A DNA stretch of 64,000 nucleotides from Przewalskia tangutica (taxonomy: Eukaryota > Streptophyta > Magnoliopsida > Solanales > Solanaceae): contig CM056731.1 in NCBI GenBank assembly GCA_029844215.1, positions 80,434,992 to 80,498,991 on the forward strand, written 5' to 3'. Of this stretch, positions 37,241-48,299 are shown piece after piece. The notes under the pieces were generated by a model. That model worked only from the letters and a program-made list of their open reading frames with translations, did no database searches and was not told where the DNA came from. Made by a program: the position numbers and the translations under genes. How positions within the stretch are numbered: position 1 is the stretch's first letter; every line of letters starts with the position of its first letter.

Positions 37241-39921
37241 TGTTCATATAATCATATACCTGCATCATGGATACAAGTCCACGGATCAACATACTCTCAT
37301 GGGAATCTATACCCGCATCATGGATACAAGTCCACGGATCAACATACTCTCATGGGAATCTATACCCACATCATGGATACAAGTCCACGGATCAACATAC
37401 TCTCATGAGAATTTATACCCGCATCATGGATACAAGTCCACGGATCAACATACCTCTCATGGGAATCTATACACGCATCGTTGACACAGATCAATATACA
37501 TCTCATGGGATTCTATACCCGCATCGTGGATACAAGTCCACGGATCAATATACATCTCATGGGAATCTATACACGCATCGTGGATACAAGTCTACGGATC
37601 AATATACATCTCATGGGATTCTATACCCGCATCGAGGATACAAGTCCACGGATTAATATACATCTCATGGGAATCTATACCCGCATCGTGGATACAAGTC
37701 CACGGATCAATATACATCTCATGGGAATCTATACCCGCATAGTGGATATAAGTCCACGGATCAATATACATCTCATGGGAATCTATACCCGCATCATGGA
37801 TACAAGTCCACGGATCAATATACATCTCATGGGAATCTATACCCACATTGTGGATACAAGTCCACAGATCAATATACATCTCATGGGAATCTATACCCGC
37901 ATCGTGGATACAAGTTCACATATTAATATACATCTCATGGGAATCTATACCCACATCGTGGATACAAGTCCACGGATCAATATACATGCACGAATAGCTA
38001 TCATGAGCAACCATGTGCAATTTAAATCACCTTTTGACTCTTAATAAAATCTTTAAAACGAACTTTCATTTTTGAAACACCAAGGCACTATCATATCCTG
38101 TATCAATTTGAAATCATCTTTTGAAAACTCAAAGGCACTATCATATCATGTATCACTTTGAAATCATCTTTTGAAAACTCAAAGGCACTATCATATCATG
38201 TATCACATTGAAATCATCTTTTGAAAACTCAAAGGCACTATAATATCATGTATCATCAAGGATTTAAAATCCAACAAAACTATGTACATCCGTCGTACAC
38301 ATACTTCATATCAACATACCAAAAGAAGAAAGGATAGTTCACATACTTTATCGGCTACACCAACCCGATAAGTAGAATACGTCTCAAATAGGTACTTCAA
38401 CGTATAATGATAACAACACATCTATCAAGTTCATGATACTAGTATACACTGTACCACGTAATGACTCTCCTTTCGTATGAAAATTCGGGCAGCACTTCCC
38501 CTACTTATACATACGTTTCCACCTTACAAATAAGGCCAATAACTTCAATAACCAAGCACCAATTTAGGGCACAACCAAACAGTTAACCAAGGTAATTCAC
38601 ACACCTATTTCTCATGTAAAACAACCCCTTAATCCTTACTAAAATAGTCCAAGAAAACAACTCATATTCCAACAACAACGAGGGTAAAATGTGAAGCTTT
38701 CTACACCTTTTATATCTTTATTCCTTTAGGACATACGTTAGCAATTTACCACCTTAAACATACATAATTGTAACCAAATTTTCAGCATTATAACTTCTCA
38801 AAACATTTCCTAAAACAGCACAACAATATCCAACAGTTTCATGCAGTTTCGGCCAACAATCCCAATACTAAAGCCCTTTTCATAATTCCTTCTAACCCAA
38901 TTCATATTCCAACACTTCATATAAACTATATCAACTTTCAATAACAATATTCCTTCATTTTAACAGACAATAAGTGACGATAACTAGAACAATCACCAAT
39001 GAATCCAATATACTAAAAATTGTCCAACAATTCGGCTAACATGCCAAACTGTCATATGCACTTCTTATTCCCCATTTTACTTATAACAAAATGTAAACTC
39101 CATTAATCTCTATAGGAAGAAGAATCCTTACCTTAACTAGCCAAAACAGTCCACAAGTTCTCGGCTCACAGTTTTCTCTTTGCTCCACTTCTTCAAGTCA
39201 CAACAACACACATGTATCCTCTACAAGCTTGTATCCATCTTGCCATTATGTTTTTCTTCCAAAAAGTTTATAACAAGCTTAGGGTTTCAAGACAATATTC
39301 TTGGCCAAAACCGTGGTTTAAAGTTCTTGGAGAGTTAACTTGGCTTAGAACTTAGGTAGATGGCTTAATCTTGGAAAATAACTTTTGTTCTTCACTTTGG
39401 CTATGGGGTTTTCAAAACCTTGGAGGAGAAGGGAAGGGATATGAGGTCTTGGATGATGAAGCTAAATGTGATCCAAGTCTTGCAAGACTTGTATCTATAA
39501 GGGGTGTATTGCACAAGTGGAGGGGGACCCAAGTAGGCCCACTTGTCCACTTGTCCCAAAATATCTTCCACACTTGGCAATTTTCATGAAATTCCCGCCT
39601 CGGCAGATCGCTTAATTGCACCACGGTGCGAAAGTATCGCAAAGACTGGAAGTTATGGCACCGCAGCCCCGCTTCTCCGTAATCGCGCATACGATCTTCG
39701 TCCCGAACTTTCAACTTTCGTCCTTTTTGCTTTGGGAGCTCTTTTTTTTGTCCACACTACATTGAAGAGAATTCAATACCAATACTACTTCTTGTCGTCA
39801 CGTTTGTTGTATCCAAAAAAATTCCATATGAGAAAATGTAACTATACATTCCTTCCAACCCTCAACCTTATATCCTAACTTACATTCTCACTTACATGCC
39901 CTGAAACTACGGGGTGTAACA
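37241..39921 (-). mobile_element. LTR F: truncated gypsy LTR with 54-bp array
   Basis: It ends on the plus strand with ctgaaactacggggtgtaaca, matching the starts (minus strand) of LTRs D and E. A TATA-like ctataagggg element lies near 39496. The other terminus (tgtcacga...) is missing, so it is truncated or continues left of the LINE. It abuts the viral sequence at 39922. The array at 37262-37990 sits where other LTRs of the group carry short cccgcat repeats. Confidence 0.7.
37262..37990. repeat. Tandem array of 54-bp units, about 13-14 copies
   Basis: The unit contains catctcatgggaatctata, cccgcatcgtggatacaag and tccacggatcaatata. Because 54 is divisible by 3, long frames stay open on both strands (187 codons plus, 95 codons minus). 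These are periodic translations of the repeat, not genes. The first four units have catactctcat; later ones have atacatctcat, so the array grew from at least two unit types. Confidence 0.93.
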
Positions 39922-40440
39922 GATTAAGTAAGATTTGGTCTAACATTAAAATATACAGGACCATAGGCCAAACTTTATTTCATAGCACTCCTAAGAGATT
40001 GTTTCCAGTTTAAATTCCTAGCATCTCTTAGTACAGTCATAAAACTTTCCGATAAACCTTTTAAGGTCAATGGTTTAAAAGAAATTTGCACTAAACCAAT
40101 ATGCAGAAATTTATAATGCATTTTTTTATATCTTTCAATATCAGAATCAGAATATAACTGTATAGTTTTTTCTTGATTATCAATTTGGACTGATTCTTCG
40201 ATAGTTTTTATTATATGACAGTTTCGAAGGTTTTCAAATATGCCAAAATTATAAATTTCCTTAGTGGCAACAAAGGGAATAGTTCATTTGTTTAAAGCAT
40301 CAAGCTGTTGTGGATGTTCATATTCTTCCTCTAGCGTTTTTAATCGTATGCTTATAATTTTTGAAAATATTCATTTTTAAAATGAAAAAACTGTCTATGA
40401 ATACTCTTTGAAACATTATAGCTCTGATACCATTTAAGGC
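39922..40440 (-). pseudogene. Endogenous caulimovirid fragment: movement-protein domain (degraded)
   Basis: Read on the minus strand from the primer site at 40432, one frame runs for about 125 codons before LTR F cuts it. It includes the block LHIGLVQISFKPLTLKGL (about 40053-40106), then a leucine/arginine-rich stretch ending LRDARNLNW, and a GPVYFN motif near 39955. This is the signature of the cell-to-cell movement protein of plant pararetroviruses (Caulimoviridae). Stops at about 40285 (TGA), 39976 (TAA) and 39927 (TAA) make it non-functional. Position just after the tRNA site fits petuvirus- or florendovirus-like polyproteins. The genus is uncertain. Confidence 0.82.
40421..40432 (-). other. 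tRNA-Met primer site of the caulimovirid genome
   Basis: The minus strand reads TGGTATCAGAGC. In caulimovirids this marks the conventional origin of minus-strand DNA synthesis, upstream of the first open frame, as found here. LTR retrotransposons use the same site, so it is the downstream movement-protein domain that identifies the virus. Confidence 0.82.
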
Positions 40441-41100
40441 ATTTTGCCAGGCCTGTAAGGATCTTATTTTCATAATTAAAGTAGTCTAACGGTACTGTTC
40501 ACTTAAAATAGGGTTTTATAATTAATTGTAATAAATAGATCAATACGAAAAATGGCCCATGAGAACGTCTTATGCATAACATCAACGACAACGCCTGAAA
40601 GGGCACTCTGTACGACAAGAGTATAACTATTATGACCCTTAGTGATATGTTATGTTAAACCTTTTATTTATTTATTTTATTTTAATCATATTATCTCAGA
40701 GCATTCTTAGACAGTATAGGCGTATTAGGCTATCATAAGAAATTAAATAAAAGCAGAGGGGAGTAGTATACTTTCTCTTTCTTGGGCACATCTTTAGGTA
40801 TACTACTCCCATCTCCTTTTATTTAATTACTTATGATAGGCTAATACGCATATATTGTCTAAGAATGTTGTGAGATAATATGATTAAAAATAAAATAAAA
40901 AGGTTTAACAGAACATATCACTAAGGGTCATAATAGTTATACTCTTGTTTTGATGTTAGGCATAACGCATTTTCATGGACCGTTTTTCGTATTGATCTAT
41001 GTATTACTATTAATTATAAATCCCTGTTTTAAGTGAACAGTATTGTTAGACTACTTTAATTCTGAAAATAAGATCCTTACAGGCCTGGCAAAAGGCCTTA
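40436..41100. repeat. Long inverted repeat, probably viral intergenic region head to head
   Basis: The arm 40436-40773 is the reverse complement of about 40795-41100, with only scattered substitutions and one gap of about 26 bases in the right arm (near 40608-40636). The loop is short (ctttctctttcttgggcaca region). Both arms run from aaggc..ttttgccaggcctgtaagg to gggagtagtatac. Since the left arm abuts the primer site and movement protein, the arms are best read as caulimovirid non-coding (promoter/leader) DNA in inverted duplicate. A fold-back MITE is the alternative. Confidence 0.75.
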
Positions 41101-41365
41101 TTTCAATATGAGCAAAAATCGAGGCATAATTATTGGTAATGGAAATTCAATTCCAATTTGTGGTTATGGTCACACAAATTTGTCTCCCCCGCATACATCT
41201 CTCATCCTAAAAAATGTTCTCATTCCCCTCACTTAATTAAAAAATTTGTGTCAGTCCGAAAATTCACAAGTGATAATTGGTTTCTGTTAACTTTGACCCT
41301 AGTTGGGGCGAGCTGAATCCAATCACCATCATCATGTCCACGAGTCCAGTCACACCTTCAACATT

Positions 41366-42380
41366 TGTCGTTCTTGCTCTGTCCTTGTGGCATATTTGTT
41401 TAGGTCATCTGGGGTCGTCTATTATTTCGTCTCTTCGTAGTAATAAATTTATTGATTATAAGAGTACGAATAGTGCTCATATTTGTCCTTCGTTTCCATG
41501 AGGGAAACATGTTAGATTACCTTTTGTAGCCTCTACTTGTAGTACGTTGATGCATTTTGATATTATTCATAGTGATTTATGCACATCTCCAGTTTTAAGT
41601 ACTAGGGGCCATCGTTATTATATTGTATTCTTGGATGATTATTCTAATTTTTTGTGGACCTTTACTTTGTCTAAAAAGTCTCAAGTGTTTTCAACATTCT
41701 TAAAATTTAGAGCATTCATCTGTACCCAAATTGAAGGAGAATTTAAAATATTCAATGTGATAATGAAAAGGAATATGATAATGGGTCATTCCGCGACTTT
41801 TGTGATGCTAATGGCATATTTTTCGATTTTCTTGTCCTCATTTGTAAAGTATGATGCCAAAAAGAAGGAGGTAATGAGACATGTGCGACCAAAGTACGTT
41901 GTCGCTCTTGCTCTATCCTTGTGGCATATTTGTTTAGGTCATCCGGGGTCGTCTATTATTTCGTCTCTTCGTAGTAATAAATTTATTGATTATAAGAGTA
42001 CGAATAGTGCTCATATTTGTCCTTCGTTTCCATGAGGGAAACATGTTAGATTATCTTTTGTAGCCTCTACTTGTAGTACGTTGATGCATTTTGATATTAT
42101 TCATAGTGATTTATGCACATCTCCAGTTTTAAGTACTAGGGGCCATCGTTATTATATTGTATTCTTGGATGATTATTCTAATTTTTTGTAGACCTTTACT
42201 TTGTCTAAAAAGTCTCAAGTGTTTTCAACATTCTTAAAATTTAGAGCATTCATCTGTACCCAATTTGAAGGAGAATTTAAAATATTCAATGTGATAATGA
42301 AAAGGAATATGATAATGGGTCATTCCGCGACTTTTGTGATGCTAATGGCATATTTTTCGATTTTCTTGTCCTCATACGTC
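41366..42380 (+). repeat. Tandem duplication in copia integrase (2 x ~480 bp) with inverted spacer
   Basis: 41366-41845 and 41901-42380 are near-identical (a few substitutions, including TGG to TAG at about 42190). Between them, 41846-41898 is the reverse complement of about 42434-42490 (tttgtaaagtatgatgccaa against its complement), a segment lying just downstream of the second copy. Confidence 0.92.
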
Positions 42381-43084
42381 CTCACAAAATGGGAAGGCCG
42401 AAAGAAAAATTCATACCATTAATAATATTGTACGTACTTTGGTCGCACATGTCTCATTACCTCCTTCTTTTTGGCATCATACTTTACAAATGACTACCTA
42501 CCTCCTTAACACTCCCTAACAAAGGATTAGCATATGAATCTCCCCTAAAAATTCTTTATCATAAAGACCCGTCGTATTATCATCTTCGGGTATTTGGGTG
42601 TTTGTGTTATCCACTTATTCAATCCACTACAATTAACAAACTTCAAGTCCGGTCTACCGCTTGTGTGTTTTTGGGTTATCCGTCTAATCATTCTGGTTAC
42701 AAATGTTTTGATTTATCTTATAATAAAATCATAATTAGTCGTCATGTTATTTTTTATGAATCCCAATTTCCTTTTGCTAAATTGTATAATCCCGTATCTA
42801 GTTCATATAATTTTTTAGATGATAGACCCTCACCGTACATCGTCCAACAGTGGGCCCAATATTCATGTGACCCATCTCCACCAGCAGGCCCACTGCTTGT
42901 TGTCTCAAATACTCTCGATACTGGCCCAGCACCATGTCTTCCCAGTCCAGATCCATCGACCTATCCAGTATGCCCACTGCATGTTGGCCCAATAATGTCT
43001 TCTTCTGGCCTACTTCTTTCTCGACCCTTATCGGTTTTACTTGAGCCTACTTGTCATTGCAGGCCCATTACCTGCTGGCCCAGT

Positions 43085-43089
43085 ACCTC
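43085..43089. repeat. Target-site duplication of solo LTR E, left copy
   Basis: acctc, repeated at 45933-45937 immediately after the LTR. Confidence 0.93.
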
Positions 43090-45932
43090 TGTCACGATCC
43101 GACCCCGGGCCCGCGACTGGTGCCCTACCTGGGCACCCCTTACAGATATACATCAAAGAATAGCAGCGGAACATACATAAACTCATAAAATACTTAGACA
43201 GTAAATATCAACAGGCTAGCCCGATAAGGCCACCTTCCGTGAAATATACATAACCCAAAATAAAATAGTTACATCTTTGTTCTTACAACCCAATTCACAA
43301 GATATGACTACAGACCTCTAAGAATAACAACTGTGATGGGACAGGGCCCCGCCATACCCCTGAATGTACATAAACCTGCAACATCAGGGAAACCGTACCA
43401 AAAGACAAGCTTCCGGAGAAATGGAGCTTCTGTCAACTGATCAGCGATCCTAAGAGTGAGGATCCACCACCTGCTTACCCCTACATGCGGCATGAACGCA
43501 GCCCCCCGAGAAAAGGGGGTCAGTACACAATATGTACCAAGTATGTAAAACTGGAAAAATACTGTAATTTACATCATAAGTCTAAAATAAAGCTGGAGGC
43601 ATGTATGATAATCAAATTAACAGTATAATGTGTCTTACTACAATGAGAGTAACAAATATATACATTTTCGGTTCTTAAAATAGGAAGCCTGTGATTAACC
43701 TAGGACCATCCGCCCGTAGTATTATCACGCAATCCTACTCCTGGGACTATTTCACCCGCATAGGCCGTATGGACCCGCATGAGGTAATTTCCTCGCATAG
43801 GACTGGTCCGCCCCGCATAGGACTATTTCACCCGCATGAGCCCTACGGACTCGCATGAGAAATTCCTCGCATCGTGGGGAGCAAATCCACGGAATATGCA
43901 AATGCCACAAGCCCGGGAAATGACCCCGTAATGAACAATATATCACAAGCACAACAGGCTACTATAAATAACATAAGAAAGTTAAGAAACTCCTTAACTT
44001 CTCATTAAACTTAATTAGCATGCACTCTCATTTCTTTTAACTTAAGGCACTATCGTATCATGAAAGATCCGGAAATTTAACCCAAAGTACTACGTACTTC
44101 TATTCTTTTAAAATGACTATTTTTCATATAAAACTCCAAGATACTAATAACCGTAGTATCAAGTCATATCTACTTTTCAAGACAAGTCACAATACCTTTT
44201 AGAAATACATTTATAGGCTTCTAAACCAAGTGACTTTTTACTTTAAAACTTTAAGCAATTGATGCCTAAAATCAATTTGTCTTTCTTCATTTCAAGTCAT
44301 TTATCTTTATTTACATCACTAGAGTAAACCATTCTTTTAACTTTCCATAAAGTTATTATAATCAACTTCCCATAAAGTCGTTATACTATCTTTATGCTTT
44401 AGACACTAAGGCATTCTTATCCTTTTAAAAATAAGTGAGTTAATTCTCTAACTCAACCAACTTGGACATTCTTAAAACAAGTCAAGGATACCAAATGAAA
44501 CTGAATTCATTTAAAGCTCGTACGTCTACCGTCGTACTATATATTTATAACTACTCATGCTCAAGAGATAAGAAAAGTTCCACATACCTCTTCGGTTCAA
44601 TCCACTTGCTAAGTCCAATATGTCGTACGTAGTATGTCAACCTATAATGACCATAATACGTCTATTAACCTCTAGCTTCAAATGTAGAATATTCTAAGTG
44701 TAAAGTCACTAAATTCTACGTAAAATCGGACAGCACTTCCTTTGTTTCTACATACTTTTCCACATTTTTCAAGGCCCGAATTCAATATTCAAACATGCCA
44801 CATTTAAGGCTCAACACATCAATCAATCAAAGGGGATTACATGCCTTACAGGACGTGTAAAATTCTGCCCCACAATCAATACCAAGTAATTCAATAACCA
44901 ATGCCATTTTCGGCCATAATGTACAACAATGCAAAGTCTTATCCAATTCCTTTTTCAATCCAAGTTGTTTAGTCTAACATGTTATATAGCCGCAATCGAT
45001 TATAACAACTACAATCTTCAATTAGATAACATGCGACGATTATAACTATCGACCAAATTGTATTCAATTTCAAATGGCTAACAAGGTCATTTCGGATTTA
45101 GGCTTCCAACATCCATAACACTTATAAATCTCCAATACATATATCTCATGCTTGTTAAAATGTATAACTACAACAATATGTAATCTTATAACACTAAGAG
45201 AACAAGATTGTTACCTTGACAAGCCTTAATCCAACTTCAAGATCCGAAGTCGCTCCTTAGCAACTTACTTCCTTTCCTTGACACTTCAATCCGCCACTTG
45301 AAGCCCTTAGAAGTTCACAAACAACTTTCCTTCAATTTCCAAACAAAACCTATGAAAGTGACTTAGGTTTTCACCTTGCGACTAATGCAAAAACGAAACT
45401 TTTCCGGGATCTTTCTATTGAGATATCCTTACAATACCCTTAGGAACCTTGGTTTAAAGTGTTGAGATTATTGAACCACAAACGAAAATTTTTCTTGTTG
45501 AAAGATGGGCAAACCCGAGAGCTCAAGAACAAGCACAATATTTTTCTATAAATTTTTCTAAGTGTGGAAGACTTGTCTTGCTACTAGTATGCTTATATAA
45601 TTAAATAGAGGGTCTAGATCAATACACTTCTGTGGTTTGGATGAAAGGGGTTTAAATATCAAGCCAAGTGGGCTCTTTGACTTAGTCAATAATCTCAAGC
45701 TTGAGCTTGCAAGACTTGTTCATCCAAGCTTTGGTCAAAAGACCTTCATGCCCTTGGTCTAATTCGATCAAGACCAATCAGGGGTGACACGTGTCACCCT
45801 CCCATTCGTCGCAATATTTCGTTTCCCGACATTTCCATAATTCCGATAATTTTTTACTAGTCTCAAATCTTAACGTTTTTTAGTTCTTACGTACGTTCTT
45901 ATAAACATGTCCTGAAATTACGGGGTCTAACA
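43090..45932 (-). mobile_element. Solo LTR E (D-type gypsy), inserted in copia pol
   Basis: A complete 2.8 kb LTR starts tgtcacgatcc and ends cggggtctaaca on the plus strand. It is flanked by ACCTC duplications with copia sequence on both sides and has no internal region. It shares the gggactatttcacccgc cluster (43743-43860) and most of its length with the 5' LTR of D. A solo LTR arises by recombination between the two LTRs of a full element. The outer start reads TGTTAGACCCC rather than TGTTACACCCC. Confidence 0.93.
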
Positions 45933-47658
45933 ACCTCTGTCCGTCGATCTACTATTACGGTCAGCAGACCCACTACCTACTTGACCATCCAGCAACATTC
46001 TGATATCGTTACCAGACCGTCCACTTTTATTCCTAGTCAAGGGCCCGTTGCTCGTAGTCAACATGGTAATTTTAAACCTAAATGATAGTTTAATCTAAAT
46101 TCTAATATCACTAAATTGCCCCTACCACGTAACCCAATGTATGCCCTCCATGACCCGAATTGGAAAATGGTCATGGATGATGAATATAATTCTCTTATTG
46201 AGAATAAGACATGGGAGTTGTGCCCCGTCCGTTCGGTGTAAATATTATTAGTTCTATGTGAATTTTTACTCATAAAGAAAATTCTGACAGTTCTTTTTAG
46301 AGACATAACCATGTCTTGTAGGTGATGGTAAGACTCAACATGCTGGCGTAGATTGTGGAGAGAAGTTTAGTCAGGTGGTTAAACTGGATACCATTCGCAC
46401 TATTCTCAGCCTAACTCTCTCGAAAGCATGGCTCATGCATCAATTGGATGTGAAAAATACTTTCTTACATGGTGATCTCAAGGAGATAGTATACATGCAT
46501 CAACCCTTGGGTTTCAGAAATTCCGATTATCCTAATCATATTTGTTTACTCAAAAAGTCCTTATATTTGCTTAAGCAGGCCCCACAAGCTTGCTTGATAT
46601 AAGAGGTTTGCAAATTATGTGTCTACTATTGGGTTTTCTCACAGTAGGTCTGATCATTCTTTGTTCATCTATAGACGTAGTGCTTCTCTAACATATATTT
46701 TATGATATGTTGATGATATTATATTGATTGTCTTTATGATAATCTTTGCAAGTCTATCATGACCCTTTTCAGTTCAGAATTTACTACGAAAGACTTAGGG
46801 CCCTTGAGTTATTTTTGGGTATCGCGGTCACTCGTCATGCATGTAGTCTATTTTTATCACAGAAAAAGTATACAGTTGAGATCATTGATAGAGCTGACAT
46901 GTCATCTTATAAGTCCTCTTCTACTCCGTTTGATACCAAACCGAAGCTAAGTGCTAATTAGCACACCATACGAGGATCTCATACACTATCGCAGTCTTGC
47001 AAGGGCCCCTCAGTATCTGACTTTCACGAGACCCGACATTACTTATGTAGTCCAGTAGGTATGTTTTTTATGCATAATCCACGAATTGAGCACATGCATG
47101 CACTCAAACGCATTATACGATACATACAGGGTACACTTGAGTATGATTTGCATTTATATCTATCCTCCATCTCTACTCTCGCGTCATATACATATGTTGA
47201 TTGGGGTGGATGTCCAGATATTAGACGTTCAACATCTGGTTATTGTATGTTTCTTGGTGATAAATTAGTTTCGTGGTCAGTAAAACATCAGGCGACGTTA
47301 TCACGTTCTAGTGCAGAGGTCGAGTGTCATGAGGTAGCCAATGTGTTGTCTGATTTATGTTGGCTACGTAGTCTTCTATTAGAAATTCACTTTCCAATTC
47401 AAAAAGATACCTTGATTTACTGTGATAATGTTAGTGTGGTCTATCTCTCTGAAAATCTTGTCCAATATTAGCGCACTAAACATATTGAGATGGTTATACA
47501 CTTTGTTCGAGAAAAAGTAGCTCATGGACAAGTGCGCGTCCTCAATGTCCCTTCGCGACATCAAATTACAGACATATTTACTAAGGGTCTTCCCCTGGTT
47601 CTGTTTAAGATTTTAGGGACAGTTTCATCATACGACAACTGCCCGCTATGACTGAGGG
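45933..47658 (+). pseudogene. Ty1/copia pol, 3' part: reverse transcriptase and RNase H
   Basis: It resumes after the solo LTR. RT pieces are MYALHDPNWKMVMDDEYNSL and ENKTWELCP (46140-46220), VKLDTIRTILSLTLSKAW then HQLDVKNTFLHGDLKEIVYM (46377-46497), LLKKSLYLLKQAPQA, and the catalytic region near 46700 (YVDDI, preceded by a stop). RNase H follows: DITYVVQ, RIIRYIQGTLEYDLHL, DWGGCPDIRRSTSGYCMFLG, LSRSSAEVECHEVANV and FVREKVAHGQVRVLNVPSRH (to about 47570). Several stops and frameshifts are present. It probably belongs to a small copia lineage such as Ale, which I cannot verify. Confidence 0.88.
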
Positions 47659-47790
47659 GTGTGATAGAAGATGATATACATGGCCAAACTATGTATATTA
47701 AAAGACGAATTTTGTATATTCTTTTATCATATTTATAGAATTTTTGTAGAAGTGTAATTATGGTATTAGTATACAAGAAAATGGATTATA
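47659..47790 (+). mobile_element. Probable start of copia 3' LTR
   Basis: After the RNase H end and a gaggggtg purine stretch, TGTGATAGAAGATGATATAC could be an LTR start. No second copy exists in the window to confirm it and its end is not visible. Confidence 0.45.
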
Positions 47791-48299
47791 ATTTTTCAGT
47801 TCCATTTTGGAAGACTCGTCATTCTTACAAAAAATCAAAGTTTTGCTCATTTAAAAGACTGTCAAGTTTCTGCTTTATTTCTTTCATGTTTCAAAAGAGC
47901 TTGAACTTTATTCAATTCAGTAATTAGAATGGCGACGACGGCAGAAAATCGGTGATGGTGGTGAGGCTGCATGATAGCGAACACAACTTAATTTTATGCA
48001 TTAGAATGGACTTTGGAACACTTCTTTGAGCCTTCACCTACCCACTCTCCTTTCAAGATCCTCATCGTCCACGCTAAAGCTACTGCTACTTCAACCATCA
48101 GCCTCGCTGGTCCTAGCATCGACGGTGGAATATTTGGCCGTCACCATTCATTGTACCCTAAATCCTCGGTTCCAGACCTCCAGTTACCCACCGACAAATA
48201 CGGTTAAGAATATTGGGGAAAAGTCGGCTAAAATTTCGGTAATTTAGATTATCGAAAGGTACATATTGATATGAAATGAGTAGTTGGGATAAACATGAC
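47791..48299. other. Unassigned, possibly genic fragment
   Basis: The stretch 47932-48207 is more GC-rich and codon-like than its surroundings. It includes a 64-codon plus frame (48013-48204) ending ..GGIFGRHHSLYPKSSVPDL.. with an overlapping Ser/Leu-rich frame (48026-48247). I recognise no family. It could be the fragment of a host exon or a captured sequence. Confidence 0.3.

Larger units (their letters stand above)
41101..43089 (+). pseudogene. Ty1/copia pol, 5' part: protease end, GAG-pre-integrase, integrase
   Basis: Recognisable pieces in order are a protease-adjacent IIIGNGNSIPICGYGHTNL (about 41127-41185), GAG-pre-integrase LWHICLGHLGSS (41386), GKHVRLPFVASTCSTL, and the integrase core FDIIHSDLCTSPVLSTRGHR and YIVFLDDYSNFLWTFTLSKK. 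A second copy of this region follows, then SVHH-type TYLLN, LRVFGCLCYPLIQSTT and CVFLGYPSNHSGYKCFDLS (42585-42720). The 5' LTR and gag are absent. The order IN before RT is diagnostic of copia. Stops and the duplication make it defective. Confidence 0.9.

Noticed and set aside
37267..38044. Open frames of 187, 129 and 95 codons on both strands
   Set aside because: The 54-bp unit is divisible by 3, so any frame without a stop in one unit stays open. No start context or domain.
40436..41100. Pair of retrotransposon LTRs in inverted orientation
   Set aside because: The arms lack TG...CA ends and the adjacent coding sequence is a viral movement protein rather than gag; a viral intergenic duplication explains more.
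48013..48247. Confident call of a host gene
   Set aside because: No family recognised, no splice sites identified and two overlapping frames compete.
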